From assembly GCF_030929615.1 (NCBI RefSeq), contig NZ_JAVFVU010000001.1:168628-232627 (forward strand): 64,000 nt of DNA, given 5' to 3'. The notes under the pieces are model-generated. The model made no database searches. It was not told the origin of the DNA and saw only the letters and a program-made list of their open reading frames with translations. Below are positions 9,738-17,721 of the stretch, piece after piece. Numbering within the stretch: position 1 is the stretch's first letter; the number at the start of each line of letters is the position of its first letter. This stretch comes from Dyadobacter sp. LHD-138 (GTDB lineage: Bacteria; Bacteroidota; Bacteroidia; Cytophagales; Spirosomataceae). The position numbers and the translations under genes are program-made.

Positions 9738-10307
9738 TTATTTCATATCTTTAATTCTCTCCCTAATTTCCAATGGTAAAAGCTGTGGATCAATCTTGTC
9801 AGTGAGAGCTTGAAACTTTTTCGCACTATCCATTTGCATTGCTTCCAGGTATGCAAAAGTCAACTTTGAGCAGGTTTCTCCCCTCGAAGAATCAAGCTGA
9901 TACGACCGCCTGAAATAAAATATGCAGCTATCAAGTTCCTTTCTATCACTGGTTTGCATATAACTATTGCCATACGCCTGACCTGTAGATGCCCATACAA
10001 GCGGATTAACCGGGTTGAACCCAAGTGATTTTTTGAATAACGGAAGTGCTTCTTTATGCTTTATATTGTTACCGAGTAGGTTTCCAAAACCCCAGTATAC
10101 ATCTGCGTTCATGCTGTCCAATAGCCACGCCTGGTTAAAACGCATCATCGCAGTGTCTTTGACGTTTTGATTAAAGTAATCCCACGCTCTTGCAACCCGA
10201 TCTTGTGCTGCCTTTTTTCTGTCACCTTGAAACGCTGCGCTCATTTCCGTAATGAAAGCTACATCCGCCGCAAACTGTTCCGGGCATTTAACAGAATTTC
10301 CAAACAT
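9738..10307 (-). CDS. Tetratricopeptide-repeat protein, probably lacking its original export signal
   Basis: A 189-residue protein with helical repeats: KDTAMMRFNQAWLLDSMNADVYWGFG, HKEALPLFKKSLGFNPVNPLVW, and a third around CIFYFRRSYQLDSSRGET. It resembles Bacteroidota TPR proteins that normally begin with a signal peptide followed by a MYGN-like start. Here the ORF begins directly at MFGNSVKCPEQ. A TGA stop lies in frame nine bases upstream. Beyond that stop the same frame stays open back to an ATG at 10436 and reads a hydrophobic stretch with a lipobox-like end (ILLSLQYVSASC). The 5' end may therefore be cut off by a nonsense mutation. No enzymatic motif is present. Confidence 0.7.
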   Translation of the reverse strand: MFGNSVKCPEQFAADVAFITEMSAAFQGDRKKAAQDRVARAWDYFNQNVKDTAMMRFNQAWLLDSMNADVYWGFGNLLGNNIKHKEALPLFKKSLGFNPVNPLVWASTGQAYGNSYMQTSDRKELDSCIFYFRRSYQLDSSRGETCSKLTFAYLEAMQMDSAKKFQALTDKIDPQLLPLEIRERIKDMK

Positions 10308-10902
10308 TGGTAGTCAATTAATTTGCTCAGGACAGTTTGAAATCCTGGTGCAAGAGGCAGAAACATACTGTAAACTTAGCAGAATCTGTATTTTAATTAA
10401 TGGGCAACTGGATTGCATATAGACTAAATTTGCCATGAAGATAGTCCAAAATAAAAAATGCCAAGCATATACGCATTTTTAAATTTAAAGATTGGATTAT
10501 ATCTTAAAAACCTTCCTTAGTGAACCTTATAGCCGGCAGTATAAGCACAAAACTTTAATACGGGAATCTGAGGTTTTGTGAGAATAGATTATACGTACAG
10601 ACCATTTTAACAAATCAATAACAGTACCTATTCTCGGTCAATAAAGATTGGTAAATTATAGAGAGATAAAATTGGTCTTCCTGAAATTCTATCCATGAAT
10701 ATGACCATTGGATTTAACACAGTCTTAACTAACCCTGGTTTCCTAATACGGTAGTTATTTACAGGATCTCATAAAAACCACCCATCCAGAGTTGGGGTTA
10801 CACACTTTTTTAATTTATAGGGCCTGATGCAATTATACATTCCAACGAATTTCTTTCAAATCTTGTCCCAGGTAAGTACTTTCACTTTACACAAACAACG
10901 CC
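10308..10902. other. Gene-poor AT-rich interval
   Basis: About 600 bp without a credible gene. The left end (10316-10436, minus strand) holds the possible lost N-terminus of the TPR gene: an open frame of 40 codons from an ATG at 10436 to a TGA at about 10316. The rest is AT-rich and shows no repeat, RNA gene or clear promoter. The promoter of the lipoprotein gene at 10903 should lie near the right end. Confidence 0.5.
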
Positions 10903-11277
10903 ATGAAAACCCGTAACCTTTCATTGCTTTTAACCTTATCTCTCACAACTTTGCTATGCTCATGCGTGGATGAAGACAATGAGCGGGGCGTGATCTGCAC
11001 GGAAGAATTCAGATCTGCATTACTAAATGTGCCCGGTGATCCGTTGACAGAATCTTACTCGATCCGGTTGTCCAACGCAGACACGATCCGCCACTTAGCC
11101 AATTCCGATCTGAGGCCCGGCTATTACCTTGTCCTAGATGACAACTACCAGCCGAAACTAGAAAACCAGCAGGATACTTTCCGATTCATAGGCAAACGCG
11201 GCAGCGAAGTAGTCGTTTCCGAGGATTACATTTTCAAAGCCGACAAGTGTCACATTACCAAAGTGAGCGGCAAATGA
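10903..11277 (+). CDS. Small hypothetical lipoprotein
   Basis: A 124-residue protein with a lipoprotein signal (MKTRNLSLLLTLSLTTLLCSC; acceptor Cys in LLCSC, about residue 21). The mature part is polar, with CTEEFRSALLNVPGDPLTES, GYYLVLDDNY and a Cys near the end (KADKCHITKV), giving two conserved-looking Cys that could form a disulfide in the periplasm. I do not recognise the family. The gene is isolated between two long gene-free intervals. Confidence 0.65.
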   Translation: MKTRNLSLLLTLSLTTLLCSCVDEDNERGVICTEEFRSALLNVPGDPLTESYSIRLSNADTIRHLANSDLRPGYYLVLDDNYQPKLENQQDTFRFIGKRGSEVVVSEDYIFKADKCHITKVSGK

Positions 11278-11757
11278 GAGCTTTGAGTTTTCCATGATGC
11301 CCCGTTCCGAAGCTGCATTCACAGCAGTGTTACCTGAATAAGCTCAACTGCTTTCCGAATCTCAGATATACTGGAGAATTCGGAGCCACTGATCACCACA
11401 ATCCGGAAGTTGAAGTCAGGCTGTTTCGGCTGAAATGGACTCGCTTAAATAAATGGTTAACAATTATTTAGCACATGCTGGACGAATGTCTACTGATGGT
11501 CAATGCTTCCGAATTCTCCAAATACCTACACCGGCGAGTATATTTTTCAGAAAAGGTATATTTTCAACCCTTCGATATTGACCATACTCAAAGATGCCAC
11601 AGCGATTTATTCGAGGCATAACAAGTCTAAGCAATGCAAATGGCAAACAACAATAGATAAAGAATCCTTTTCATAAAGTTAATATTGTTTTGGTTTTTGT
11701 AATATCTTTTCCTATTTCATATTCCTTCTGACTTGAATGAAGGGAAGTAATTGACTT
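11278..11757. other. Gene-poor interval with a spaced 12-bp inverted repeat
   Basis: About 480 bp without a credible ORF. It contains a perfect 12-bp inverted repeat, GGAGAATTCGGA at 11373-11384 and TCCGAATTCTCC at 11508-11519, separated by 123 bp. This could be a remnant of a small mobile element or chance. No transposase fragment is visible. Confidence 0.45.
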
Positions 11758-12495
11758 ATGAACTATAAAGAAACCAAACCGCATCCAGCCTTAGGTGACT
11801 ATATTGATGCCTTTTGGATCACAACAAACAACGAAAGCAGCCCGATATCCGAAAAAATTTTACCTGACGGCTGTGTTGACATCATTTTAAATCTGGGCGA
11901 GGATTGTAAGACCGACAATGGACGCTTCGATATTAAAAATGGGGAAACCTGTTTGGTGGGAACGATGCGACAATTTAAAATAACTGAATTGAAAGCTGAA
12001 ACCAAACTTTTGGGTGTACGCTTCAAACCATCGGCCTTTTCCGCATTCTATAAATTCTCCTCGCTGCATGAGGCAACCGACAAAACCATCGGGTTTGAGA
12101 AAAAACTATCCCCCGACTTCGGTCAGGTTATTACCGGCTCCTTCGATTATCTCAATCAGTTCTTTATTGAAAAGCTAGTTCCACATCCAACACCTATTCT
12201 TATGCAGGTGATAGCCGACATTGAAAAACATAAGGGCACAATCAGTGTGTTTGAATTGGCAAACAGGCATTTCACCACGGTAAGGCAACTAGAACGGCAT
12301 TTCAAACAGCATATTGGGGTCAGTCCCAAGGAGTTCATTAACATAATTCGCTTTCAGTTTGTGCATGCTGCGATCCGGGAAAAATCATCCGGAAAAAGCA
12401 TGTTAGAGATCGCCTTTGAACATGGTTATTACGACCATGCCCATTTGGCCAATACCATAAAACACTACACGGGAGTTACGCCTACCGAGCTATAA
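11758..12495 (+). CDS. AraC-family regulator with DUF6597-type N-terminal domain
   Basis: A 245-residue protein. The N-terminal half (PHPALGDYIDAFWI, KILPDGCVDIILNLG, LLGVRFKPSAFSAFY) matches the sensor domain seen in many AraC proteins of this clade. The C-terminal 100 residues contain the DNA-binding helices (FELANRHFTTVRQLERHFKQ and SMLEIAFEHGYYDHAHLANTIK) and the ending GVTPTEL. It is followed 71 bp downstream by a VOC-family protein on the same strand, a common two-gene pairing. Target genes unknown. Confidence 0.88.
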   Translation: MNYKETKPHPALGDYIDAFWITTNNESSPISEKILPDGCVDIILNLGEDCKTDNGRFDIKNGETCLVGTMRQFKITELKAETKLLGVRFKPSAFSAFYKFSSLHEATDKTIGFEKKLSPDFGQVITGSFDYLNQFFIEKLVPHPTPILMQVIADIEKHKGTISVFELANRHFTTVRQLERHFKQHIGVSPKEFINIIRFQFVHAAIREKSSGKSMLEIAFEHGYYDHAHLANTIKHYTGVTPTEL

Positions 12496-12566
12496 ATTTT
12501 GTCGTATTTTTCCAAAGTTTGGATAAGCATTGTCAATTACATTTGCATAAACAATCTAAAGACATT

Positions 12567-12929
12567 ATGGAAAACATTCCTGCACAGAACAAACTAAGGC
12601 ACGCACAAATCCAGTACATCGAATTTCTCTCGAAGGACATTCAACTGATCAAAAGATTTTATACAGAATGTTTCGATTGGACCTTTACTGACTTTGGCCC
12701 TGATTACACCGCTTTTGAAGGCGACTATGTTGATGGTGGTTTTACTTCGGGCAACCCCGCAAAAGGAAGCATATTAGTCGTCCTTTATTCAGAGGATATC
12801 GAAACGACCCGGCAAAATATTATTAAAGCTGGTGGTGTAATAGCGAAGGACATTTTCAGTTTCCCTGGTGGCAAACGTTTTCAGTTTATAGATCCGGATG
12901 GCAATGAGCTGGCGGTCTGGTCTCAGTAA
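12567..12929 (+). CDS. VOC-family (glyoxalase/bleomycin-resistance fold) protein
   Basis: About 120 residues from the start MENIPAQNKL at 12567. An upstream in-frame ATG at 12519 would add 16 residues lacking family similarity and is rejected. Recognisable elements are QYIEFLSKDIQLIKRFYTECFDWTF, VVLYSEDIETTRQNIIKAGG and FPGGKRFQFIDPDGNELAVWSQ, the usual beta-alpha-beta-beta-beta order and ending of the family. These proteins usually bind a metal and act on small electrophiles or antibiotics; the substrate here is unknown. Probably co-transcribed with the AraC gene upstream. Confidence 0.85.
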   Translation: MENIPAQNKLRHAQIQYIEFLSKDIQLIKRFYTECFDWTFTDFGPDYTAFEGDYVDGGFTSGNPAKGSILVVLYSEDIETTRQNIIKAGGVIAKDIFSFPGGKRFQFIDPDGNELAVWSQ

Positions 12930-12947
12930 ACCACCCAATTTAACTAG

Positions 12948-13031
12948 TATAAAAAGGACAGCGAGTTTAATGAAGATGCCATGGCTGTGGCAAAGGATTT
13001 GCAAAATTTAAAGAAGATATTAGAACACTAG
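12948..13031 (+). pseudogene. C-terminal fragment of an unidentified gene ending LEH
   Basis: Starting right after a TAG, 27 codons read YKKDSEFNEDAMAVAKDL and continue QNLKKILEH before a stop at 13029. The amphipathic, protein-like composition suggests the tail of a lost gene, with no start codon in a useful place. Its last four codons (TTA GAA CAC TAG) are the beginning of the 13020-13131 direct repeat, so the fragment abuts a recombination junction. Family not recognised. Confidence 0.35.
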
Positions 13032-13131
13032 ACAATGCTTTTTTGAAATACTTGGTACTCGAAGGTAAGATCAATATGCCCCATGATTTCTCTGAACTTT
13101 TTGCGGCCTGGACGGGGCCCTATCCGAACCC
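13020..13131 (+). repeat. Direct repeat copy A with a decayed tRNA-Asp 3' end
   Basis: The segment from TTAGAACACTAGAC to GGTAAGATCAATAT matches 29766-29825 with about ten differences. It is followed by a second matching block, ATTTCTCTGA-C-TTTTTGCGG-CTGGACGGG, that corresponds to the terminator arm and acceptor/T-arm 3' end of the tRNA-Asp gene at 29908. Copy A lacks about 60 bp present in copy B between the two blocks, and the tRNA part is degenerate after GACGGG. It marks the left edge of the 13-30 kb accessory block. Confidence 0.7.
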
Positions 13132-13194
13132 CTAATACGATTTCTGACATTTCCGGATACCCTGAAAATCGTGCAGCGGATAAGATATATGATT

Positions 13195-14325
13195 TTAAAT
13201 AATCGGTCTTTCAGGTATTTCCAGCTTATACCCCTTCCCATGAACATTCGTTATTCTCAGTTCAGGATCATGGCTTAATTTCTTTCGAAGTTTCGACACA
13301 AACATGTCCAGGCTGCGACCGGTGAAGACCCCTTCGTTGATCCAGACTTCCTGCATCAGCGTTTCGCGGGGGATCAGTTCACCGAAATTTTTGTGGAGCA
13401 ACTCCAGAACCTTGCATTCTTTGTCCGTAAGACTAATCACCTCGCTTCCCAAAAGCAAGCGCTGCCCCTTCACGTTAAATAAAAAACTTCCGAGCGCAGC
13501 CAATTCCGGAACGGACTCTTTTATTATAGCGTAGTTTTGATTCTGCCCGGGCACCGGTTTTAAATTTTCCCAAAAACGCCCAATCAACAAGGTAACACCC
13601 AGCAACACCAGAATGCCGCCATAAACCACGTGGATTAATGGATAGTCAAAGGTTGTCGTTTTTAATTCTTCAAGTTTTGGATTGACTTCCTTAGGATCCA
13701 TTTTAACGGACTTGAGTTCTTCAGCCCGTTGGTCAAAGGCTGCCGTTTTAAATTCTTTAAGTTTTGAATTGACTTCCTGAGTACCCACTTTAACTGATTC
13801 AGTCAGCTGGTCGATGTCAGCTTTCTTCTGTTTTACGTTCTCATAAAAATCCGGAAAGGCAAATTCGATCGTGTAACAACCCCGGGGCTGACTTCTGCCG
13901 CTGCAAGCCAGGATGTCTGGCGAGGTATTATTGACCTGGAAACCATAGACGATGCCGCCTTTCATGCAATCATGTACTGTAACGGTGTAACCAGAAGGGA
14001 ACTCTGTTTTGGGAAGTAAGCCCTGTGACAGCACCATGAGCGAATCGTGGTTAAAAACGAATTCATTTTCGAACCTGAGCAGAAATGTGCCTTCTTTAAT
14101 CTCGGTAACAGGCAATACACGTGAGGTTGAGTCACCAGCCTGCTGCAGCAACCGATGACCAGCTTGACGGATAATGAGGTTTATTTGCTTCGCCCTGATG
14201 TCTCGGCTGGAACGTTCTGTGAAAGACGAGGCGATAAAAAAAATAGCAAGCATCACCGTGGCAATGCCGGACCCCACCACCAACCGGTTAGTGAAAAAGC
14301 CAGTAAAAGCAGAATTTACACGCAT
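13195..14325 (-). CDS. Membrane-anchored OmpR-type winged-helix regulator (ToxR-like one-component)
   Basis: A 376-residue protein. TM1 is at about residues 17-34 (VGSGIATVMLAIFFIASS). A periplasmic domain of about 190 residues follows, with Cys in VHDCMKGG and a pair in ACSGRSQPRGCYTIEF. A helical stalk containing a duplicated 29-residue unit comes next, then TM2 (YGGILVLLGVTLLIG, about 232-250). The last 100 residues are a trans_reg_C winged helix (LTDKECKVLELLHKNFGELIPRETLM, GRSLDMFVSKLRKKL, ITNVHGKGYKL). There is no receiver or kinase domain, so it probably senses outside the membrane and binds DNA directly. Four TTTACA half-sites overlap its start codon region. It is divergent from the PRxGGC propeller gene at 14439. 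Confidence 0.85.
   Translation of the reverse strand: MRVNSAFTGFFTNRLVVGSGIATVMLAIFFIASSFTERSSRDIRAKQINLIIRQAGHRLLQQAGDSTSRVLPVTEIKEGTFLLRFENEFVFNHDSLMVLSQGLLPKTEFPSGYTVTVHDCMKGGIVYGFQVNNTSPDILACSGRSQPRGCYTIEFAFPDFYENVKQKKADIDQLTESVKVGTQEVNSKLKEFKTAAFDQRAEELKSVKMDPKEVNPKLEELKTTTFDYPLIHVVYGGILVLLGVTLLIGRFWENLKPVPGQNQNYAIIKESVPELAALGSFLFNVKGQRLLLGSEVISLTDKECKVLELLHKNFGELIPRETLMQEVWINEGVFTGRSLDMFVSKLRKKLSHDPELRITNVHGKGYKLEIPERPII
13645..13818 (-). repeat. Tandem 87-bp duplication inside the regulator stalk
   Basis: Two adjacent copies (13645-13731 and 13732-13818) start with GTCAAAGG and are clearly alike along most of their length. The period is 29 codons. The protein units read EVNSKLKEFKTAAFD and EVNPKLEELKTTTFD. 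The frame is preserved, so the periplasmic stalk was lengthened rather than broken. Confidence 0.8.
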
Positions 14326-14382
14326 TTACATTTCTTTTTACAATTGATTTACAAGGAGCAGCAACCCGGGTGCCTACATTTG
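14315..14382 (+). promoter_or_regulatory. Array of four TTTACA half-sites plus -7 element (promoter of the PRxGGC propeller gene)
   Basis: TTTACA occurs at 14315, 14325, 14337 and 14348, that is at 10, 12 and 11 bp steps, about one helical turn each, as expected for tandem binding of OmpR-type winged helices. A TAnnTTTG element (TACATTTG, 14375-14382) follows 21 bp after the last half-site. The last half-site falls where the -33 element should be. The first two half-sites overlap the 5' end of the divergent regulator gene, so autoregulation is likely. A matching array with the same layout is at 29160-29225. Confidence 0.6.
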
Positions 14383-14438
14383 GATATGTAAAGTTAAAAA
14401 CAATTTTATTCTATTATTTCACCAAACCAATTTTAGTC

Positions 14439-15452
14439 ATGAAAATCCATAGCCTTGCTTTTTTGCTCCTTTTCCAATTCTCATTTGCCTTTGATCAGGC
14501 TTTGGAATTCCCACAGTCGTCCTCACTCCCGGATAGTAAGCAAAAACAAAAAAGGGATAAGGCAGGAGCTGCAAACATCATTTTTAAGTCTACAGATGAC
14601 GGACAGACATGGCAGGACATCAGCGAAGGACTGCCTGAAAATTTGTCGGAAAATGGTATTCCTAGAGAAGGTTTCTATGCAAATGATAATGGAATCTATC
14701 TGCATACTGGAAATGAGATGTATCACAGCAAAGCAAATTCCAGAACTCCTTTTTGGGAAAAAGAGATTTCTCCAGACAACCTTGGCAGCATTGTCCCTGG
14801 TAGGACCGGAATGCTTGCATTCAATTACAGTGGCCAGTTTTTACAAAAAATAAACGGAACGAGTGTATGGTCGCCTATATACACGAATTTTCCAGGAAAA
14901 GGGGTACGCACCGTTTTTAAAACTGCCGGAGGCACAGTTTTCATCTGCTCCGACTCCAGCCTTTCTAAATCCACCGACGGTGGAGAAACCTGGAAACATT
15001 TTCATACTGAAGGCTGGGTAAGGACATTTGTAGAGTCAAACGGTGTACTCCTGGCAACCAGCCAGAGGGGGATAATAAGATCAACCGATGATGGTGAAAG
15101 CTGGGAGTCGGTGATTAGCGAGGGCGGTGTTGGCATCACTGTAGAACGTATCAAAGGTGGATTTGCCGCGATCACTTGCAATACAGAGACGGAGACCAGA
15201 AGAGTACGGACATCATACGACGGTGGTAAAACCTGGCAGCCGATCGATGCTGACCTCCCCCCAAGCCTCTATATTGCCTCAATTACCGAGGTTGGTGCAT
15301 ACATGTTCTGTGGTCATCCTGCCGGGATTTATAGATCGTCAGACAAGGGAAAAACATGGCAACTGTTACTGCCTGCTATACAAGATAAAGTCTTCAACTT
15401 ATCTGTTTCTGGCAACGTGATTTATGCCATACCAAGAGGTGGAGGATGTTGA
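14439..15452 (+). CDS. Secreted BNR/YCF48-like beta-propeller protein with PRGGGC C-terminus
   Basis: About 337 residues from MKIHSLAFLLLFQFSFA, a typical signal peptide. An upstream ATG at 14370 would bury this signal and is rejected. The mature part carries repeated BNR/Asp-box units: STDDGQTW, STDGGETWKHF, STDDGESWESV, SYDGGKTWQPI and SSDKGKTWQLL, as in sialidase-like or photosystem-stability-factor-like propellers. No catalytic sialidase residues are evident. It ends IYAIPRGGGC, sharing PRxGGC with the protein at 28476-29042. It is divergent from the membrane winged-helix regulator and sits behind a TTTACA array. Role unknown; export to periplasm or surface is inferred. Confidence 0.85.
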   Translation: MKIHSLAFLLLFQFSFAFDQALEFPQSSSLPDSKQKQKRDKAGAANIIFKSTDDGQTWQDISEGLPENLSENGIPREGFYANDNGIYLHTGNEMYHSKANSRTPFWEKEISPDNLGSIVPGRTGMLAFNYSGQFLQKINGTSVWSPIYTNFPGKGVRTVFKTAGGTVFICSDSSLSKSTDGGETWKHFHTEGWVRTFVESNGVLLATSQRGIIRSTDDGESWESVISEGGVGITVERIKGGFAAITCNTETETRRVRTSYDGGKTWQPIDADLPPSLYIASITEVGAYMFCGHPAGIYRSSDKGKTWQLLLPAIQDKVFNLSVSGNVIYAIPRGGGC

Positions 15453-15702
15453 AAATTCATGAGAGCAATTCTAAAATTTATGCCCAGTCATATGGAAGAT
15501 CCCCATTTCTTTAATGAAGGCCTTGCATTAGCAAAAACAAAGACACCCGATTGAAAATCGGGATAAGCATGATATTTTTTCAACTTGAAATAATTCAGCG
15601 GTTGAAAGGTAGAAATTCATAGGAGTTCTATCATCGTATGATCCAAAACAAAAAAAGGAAGAGTGATGGCTACCCGGTAACGTAAGGTCATGAATAAAAC
15701 AG

Positions 15703-17721
15703 TTATTTAGTTTTGACGATGTTCAGTTTATTGATTTGAATTGGCCCGGAATTAATGGCAGTTAGCAGCCATTTTCCCTGGTTGGCACCTTTGAAAAAAG
15801 TGCTTTTCCGGGCGTCCCCCTGGATCATTAACCCACTTTCCGAGCAACTAACAGATTTAAAATCTCCTTTACCGTTACCTAGCAGCAGCAGTCCGGTCGA
15901 CGCTTTCTGCCTGCCCATATTTACTTCATTGGGATAAAAATTACCGGTCAATACCACATCCTGATGTCCATCTGCATTCACATCCCCAGTCACAATCCCG
16001 AATACCGGCGATTTTTGCGCCTCAACAGACAATGCATGGACCATAAAATTTCCGTTGCCGGTGTTTTCAATGTAGGCACTTTGCAGGTAAGTCGCTTCGG
16101 CGCTGTGCGCGCCTTTTAGCTCCTCATTGGAAAGCAGTTCGTCGAAAGTTACTTTGGCATAGTCGGCATAATGCGGGAATTTTCTGCGAAACTGGATCAC
16201 CTGCTGATTCAATGCGTCGCGGGGAACACTTGGATAACGTTTACCCTGAATAAAATAACCCATTAATGGATCGAAAGTGCCATCACCGTTGAAATCCTTC
16301 GCTACGATTTTGATTGGTTCTTTTTGTGAAGCACGGTAAAAAGTATTCAACCCTTCATTCCCCGCAATGAAATCAATGTCGCCGTCGTGATCAAAATCGC
16401 TGGCAGCCAAACTGTTCCACCAGCCGGTAAACTGGTTTAAGCCGTTCGCTGCTTTTTGTGAATGCAATGATCGACCTTTTTTATTTTCAAAAATCCTGAT
16501 AGGCATCCACTCCCCTACAAGCACGAGATCATCAAATCCATCCTGATTGATATCTGCCCACAAAGCGCTGCAAACCATACCAATATCGAGTAGCTCCGGG
16601 CAAAATTCCGAGGTTACATTGGTAAAATGCGGCTCGCCCCCTTTGGAATCGTTCCTAAGCAGATAGCTGCTGGCAGGCAGCGGATATTTGCCCGGAATGC
16701 TGCGACCGCCAATGAAAATATCCAGATCGCCGTCTTTGTCAAAATCGTTGGTTACTATGCAGGAGCTGCTTAATGAAAGTTCCGGTAATGCTGTATTGCG
16801 TGCGGGCTGGAAGTTTCCGGTGCCATTATTTAAATACAATTGAACTTTGTAAAATGCTTTTTCGGTCACCGGCAGCTCATTTCCTCCATTTGATACCAGT
16901 AAATCCAGGTCCCCGTCCTTATCCGCATCCAGGAAAACGGCGGCGGTGTTTTCATGTAGAGAATCCTGGGAAACGATGCGTTTTTCAAAATGGCCTCCCG
17001 CTTTTTGCAGAAAAATAGTGGGCTTGCCTGCCCGGTAACTTCCTCCGGCAAAAATATCTTCCAAACCGTCGCCATTCACATCGCCAGTCGCAATTACAAA
17101 GCCGCTTTTTGATAACATTTTGTGCATGGTTGCCGTCTGCTTGAAATCGACAAAATTGCCCTCAGAATGCTTAAAGTCGAGATTTAAATGATTGGTAATA
17201 TCCGTAAAATAGGATTGCTGTGGCTTTGGCAAAACAGATTTCCCGGGTTCTATTGCTTTTTTCTGGTTTAGAACCAACCGCTTGTTTGCCTTAATTTTGT
17301 ACAGTTTTTGAGATTTCCCTCCGGGCCAGACTACTTCCAGACTATCGATCTGTTTTTTATCCCCAATACCAAAATGTACTACGGGATCCACAGACGATTG
17401 GAATCCTCTCACCACACTCAGCTCGGCATATTGCGGATCTTTACCAGTCCAAATTGTTACCTTACTGCCAATTCCGGAAAGGTTACCTTTTTCACCCTTC
17501 AATGTAACGTTCAGAAAATTTGATTTCCCTTTTTCTCTGCTGTTGTTTTGATAGATAAAAGCTTCTGAATCAATATTATTAACAACTAAATCCAGATCTC
17601 CGTCGCCGTCCATGTCTGCATAGGCGGCCCCATTGGAGTAGGAAAGCTTGTCGAGTCCCCAATCGTGGGAGGCATTAAAAAAAAGTAAGGTTACCCGTGT
17701 TTTGGTAGGCATAGTTGGCAA
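15703..17721 (-). CDS. ASPIC/UnbV FG-GAP protein, downstream segment after a frameshift
   Basis: The ATG given by this frame (17721) lies in shifted sequence. True homology starts at NASHDWGLDKLSYSNGAAYADMDGDGDLDLVV (read in short pieces), directly continuing the preceding gene segment. Next comes the ASPIC/UnbV domain (IGSKVTIWTG, GFQSSVDPVVHFGIGDKKQI, VVWPGGKSQ; about residues 80-150 here). Many Ca-binding FG-GAP/VCBS repeats follow (GDVNGDGLEDIF, DADKDGDLDLL, DFDKDGDLDIFIGG, DINQDGFDDLV, DFDHDGDIDF, GDVNADGHQDVV). It ends INKLNIVKTK. With the upstream part it makes one lipoprotein of about 1,140 residues. Such proteins commonly sit beside SusC/SusD loci. Confidence 0.75.
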   Translation of the reverse strand: MPTMPTKTRVTLLFFNASHDWGLDKLSYSNGAAYADMDGDGDLDLVVNNIDSEAFIYQNNSREKGKSNFLNVTLKGEKGNLSGIGSKVTIWTGKDPQYAELSVVRGFQSSVDPVVHFGIGDKKQIDSLEVVWPGGKSQKLYKIKANKRLVLNQKKAIEPGKSVLPKPQQSYFTDITNHLNLDFKHSEGNFVDFKQTATMHKMLSKSGFVIATGDVNGDGLEDIFAGGSYRAGKPTIFLQKAGGHFEKRIVSQDSLHENTAAVFLDADKDGDLDLLVSNGGNELPVTEKAFYKVQLYLNNGTGNFQPARNTALPELSLSSSCIVTNDFDKDGDLDIFIGGRSIPGKYPLPASSYLLRNDSKGGEPHFTNVTSEFCPELLDIGMVCSALWADINQDGFDDLVLVGEWMPIRIFENKKGRSLHSQKAANGLNQFTGWWNSLAASDFDHDGDIDFIAGNEGLNTFYRASQKEPIKIVAKDFNGDGTFDPLMGYFIQGKRYPSVPRDALNQQVIQFRRKFPHYADYAKVTFDELLSNEELKGAHSAEATYLQSAYIENTGNGNFMVHALSVEAQKSPVFGIVTGDVNADGHQDVVLTGNFYPNEVNMGRQKASTGLLLLGNGKGDFKSVSCSESGLMIQGDARKSTFFKGANQGKWLLTAINSGPIQINKLNIVKTK

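Noticed and set aside
12519..12566. Earlier start of the VOC protein
   Set aside because: The added 16 residues (MDKHCQLHLHKQSKDI) are not family-like; MENIPAQ is the better start.
15546..15562. Terminator between the propeller gene and the UnbV gene
   Set aside because: CCCGATT/AATCGGG hairpin is only 7 bp and has no adjacent T run on either strand; it may be a terminator but support is too weak to list.
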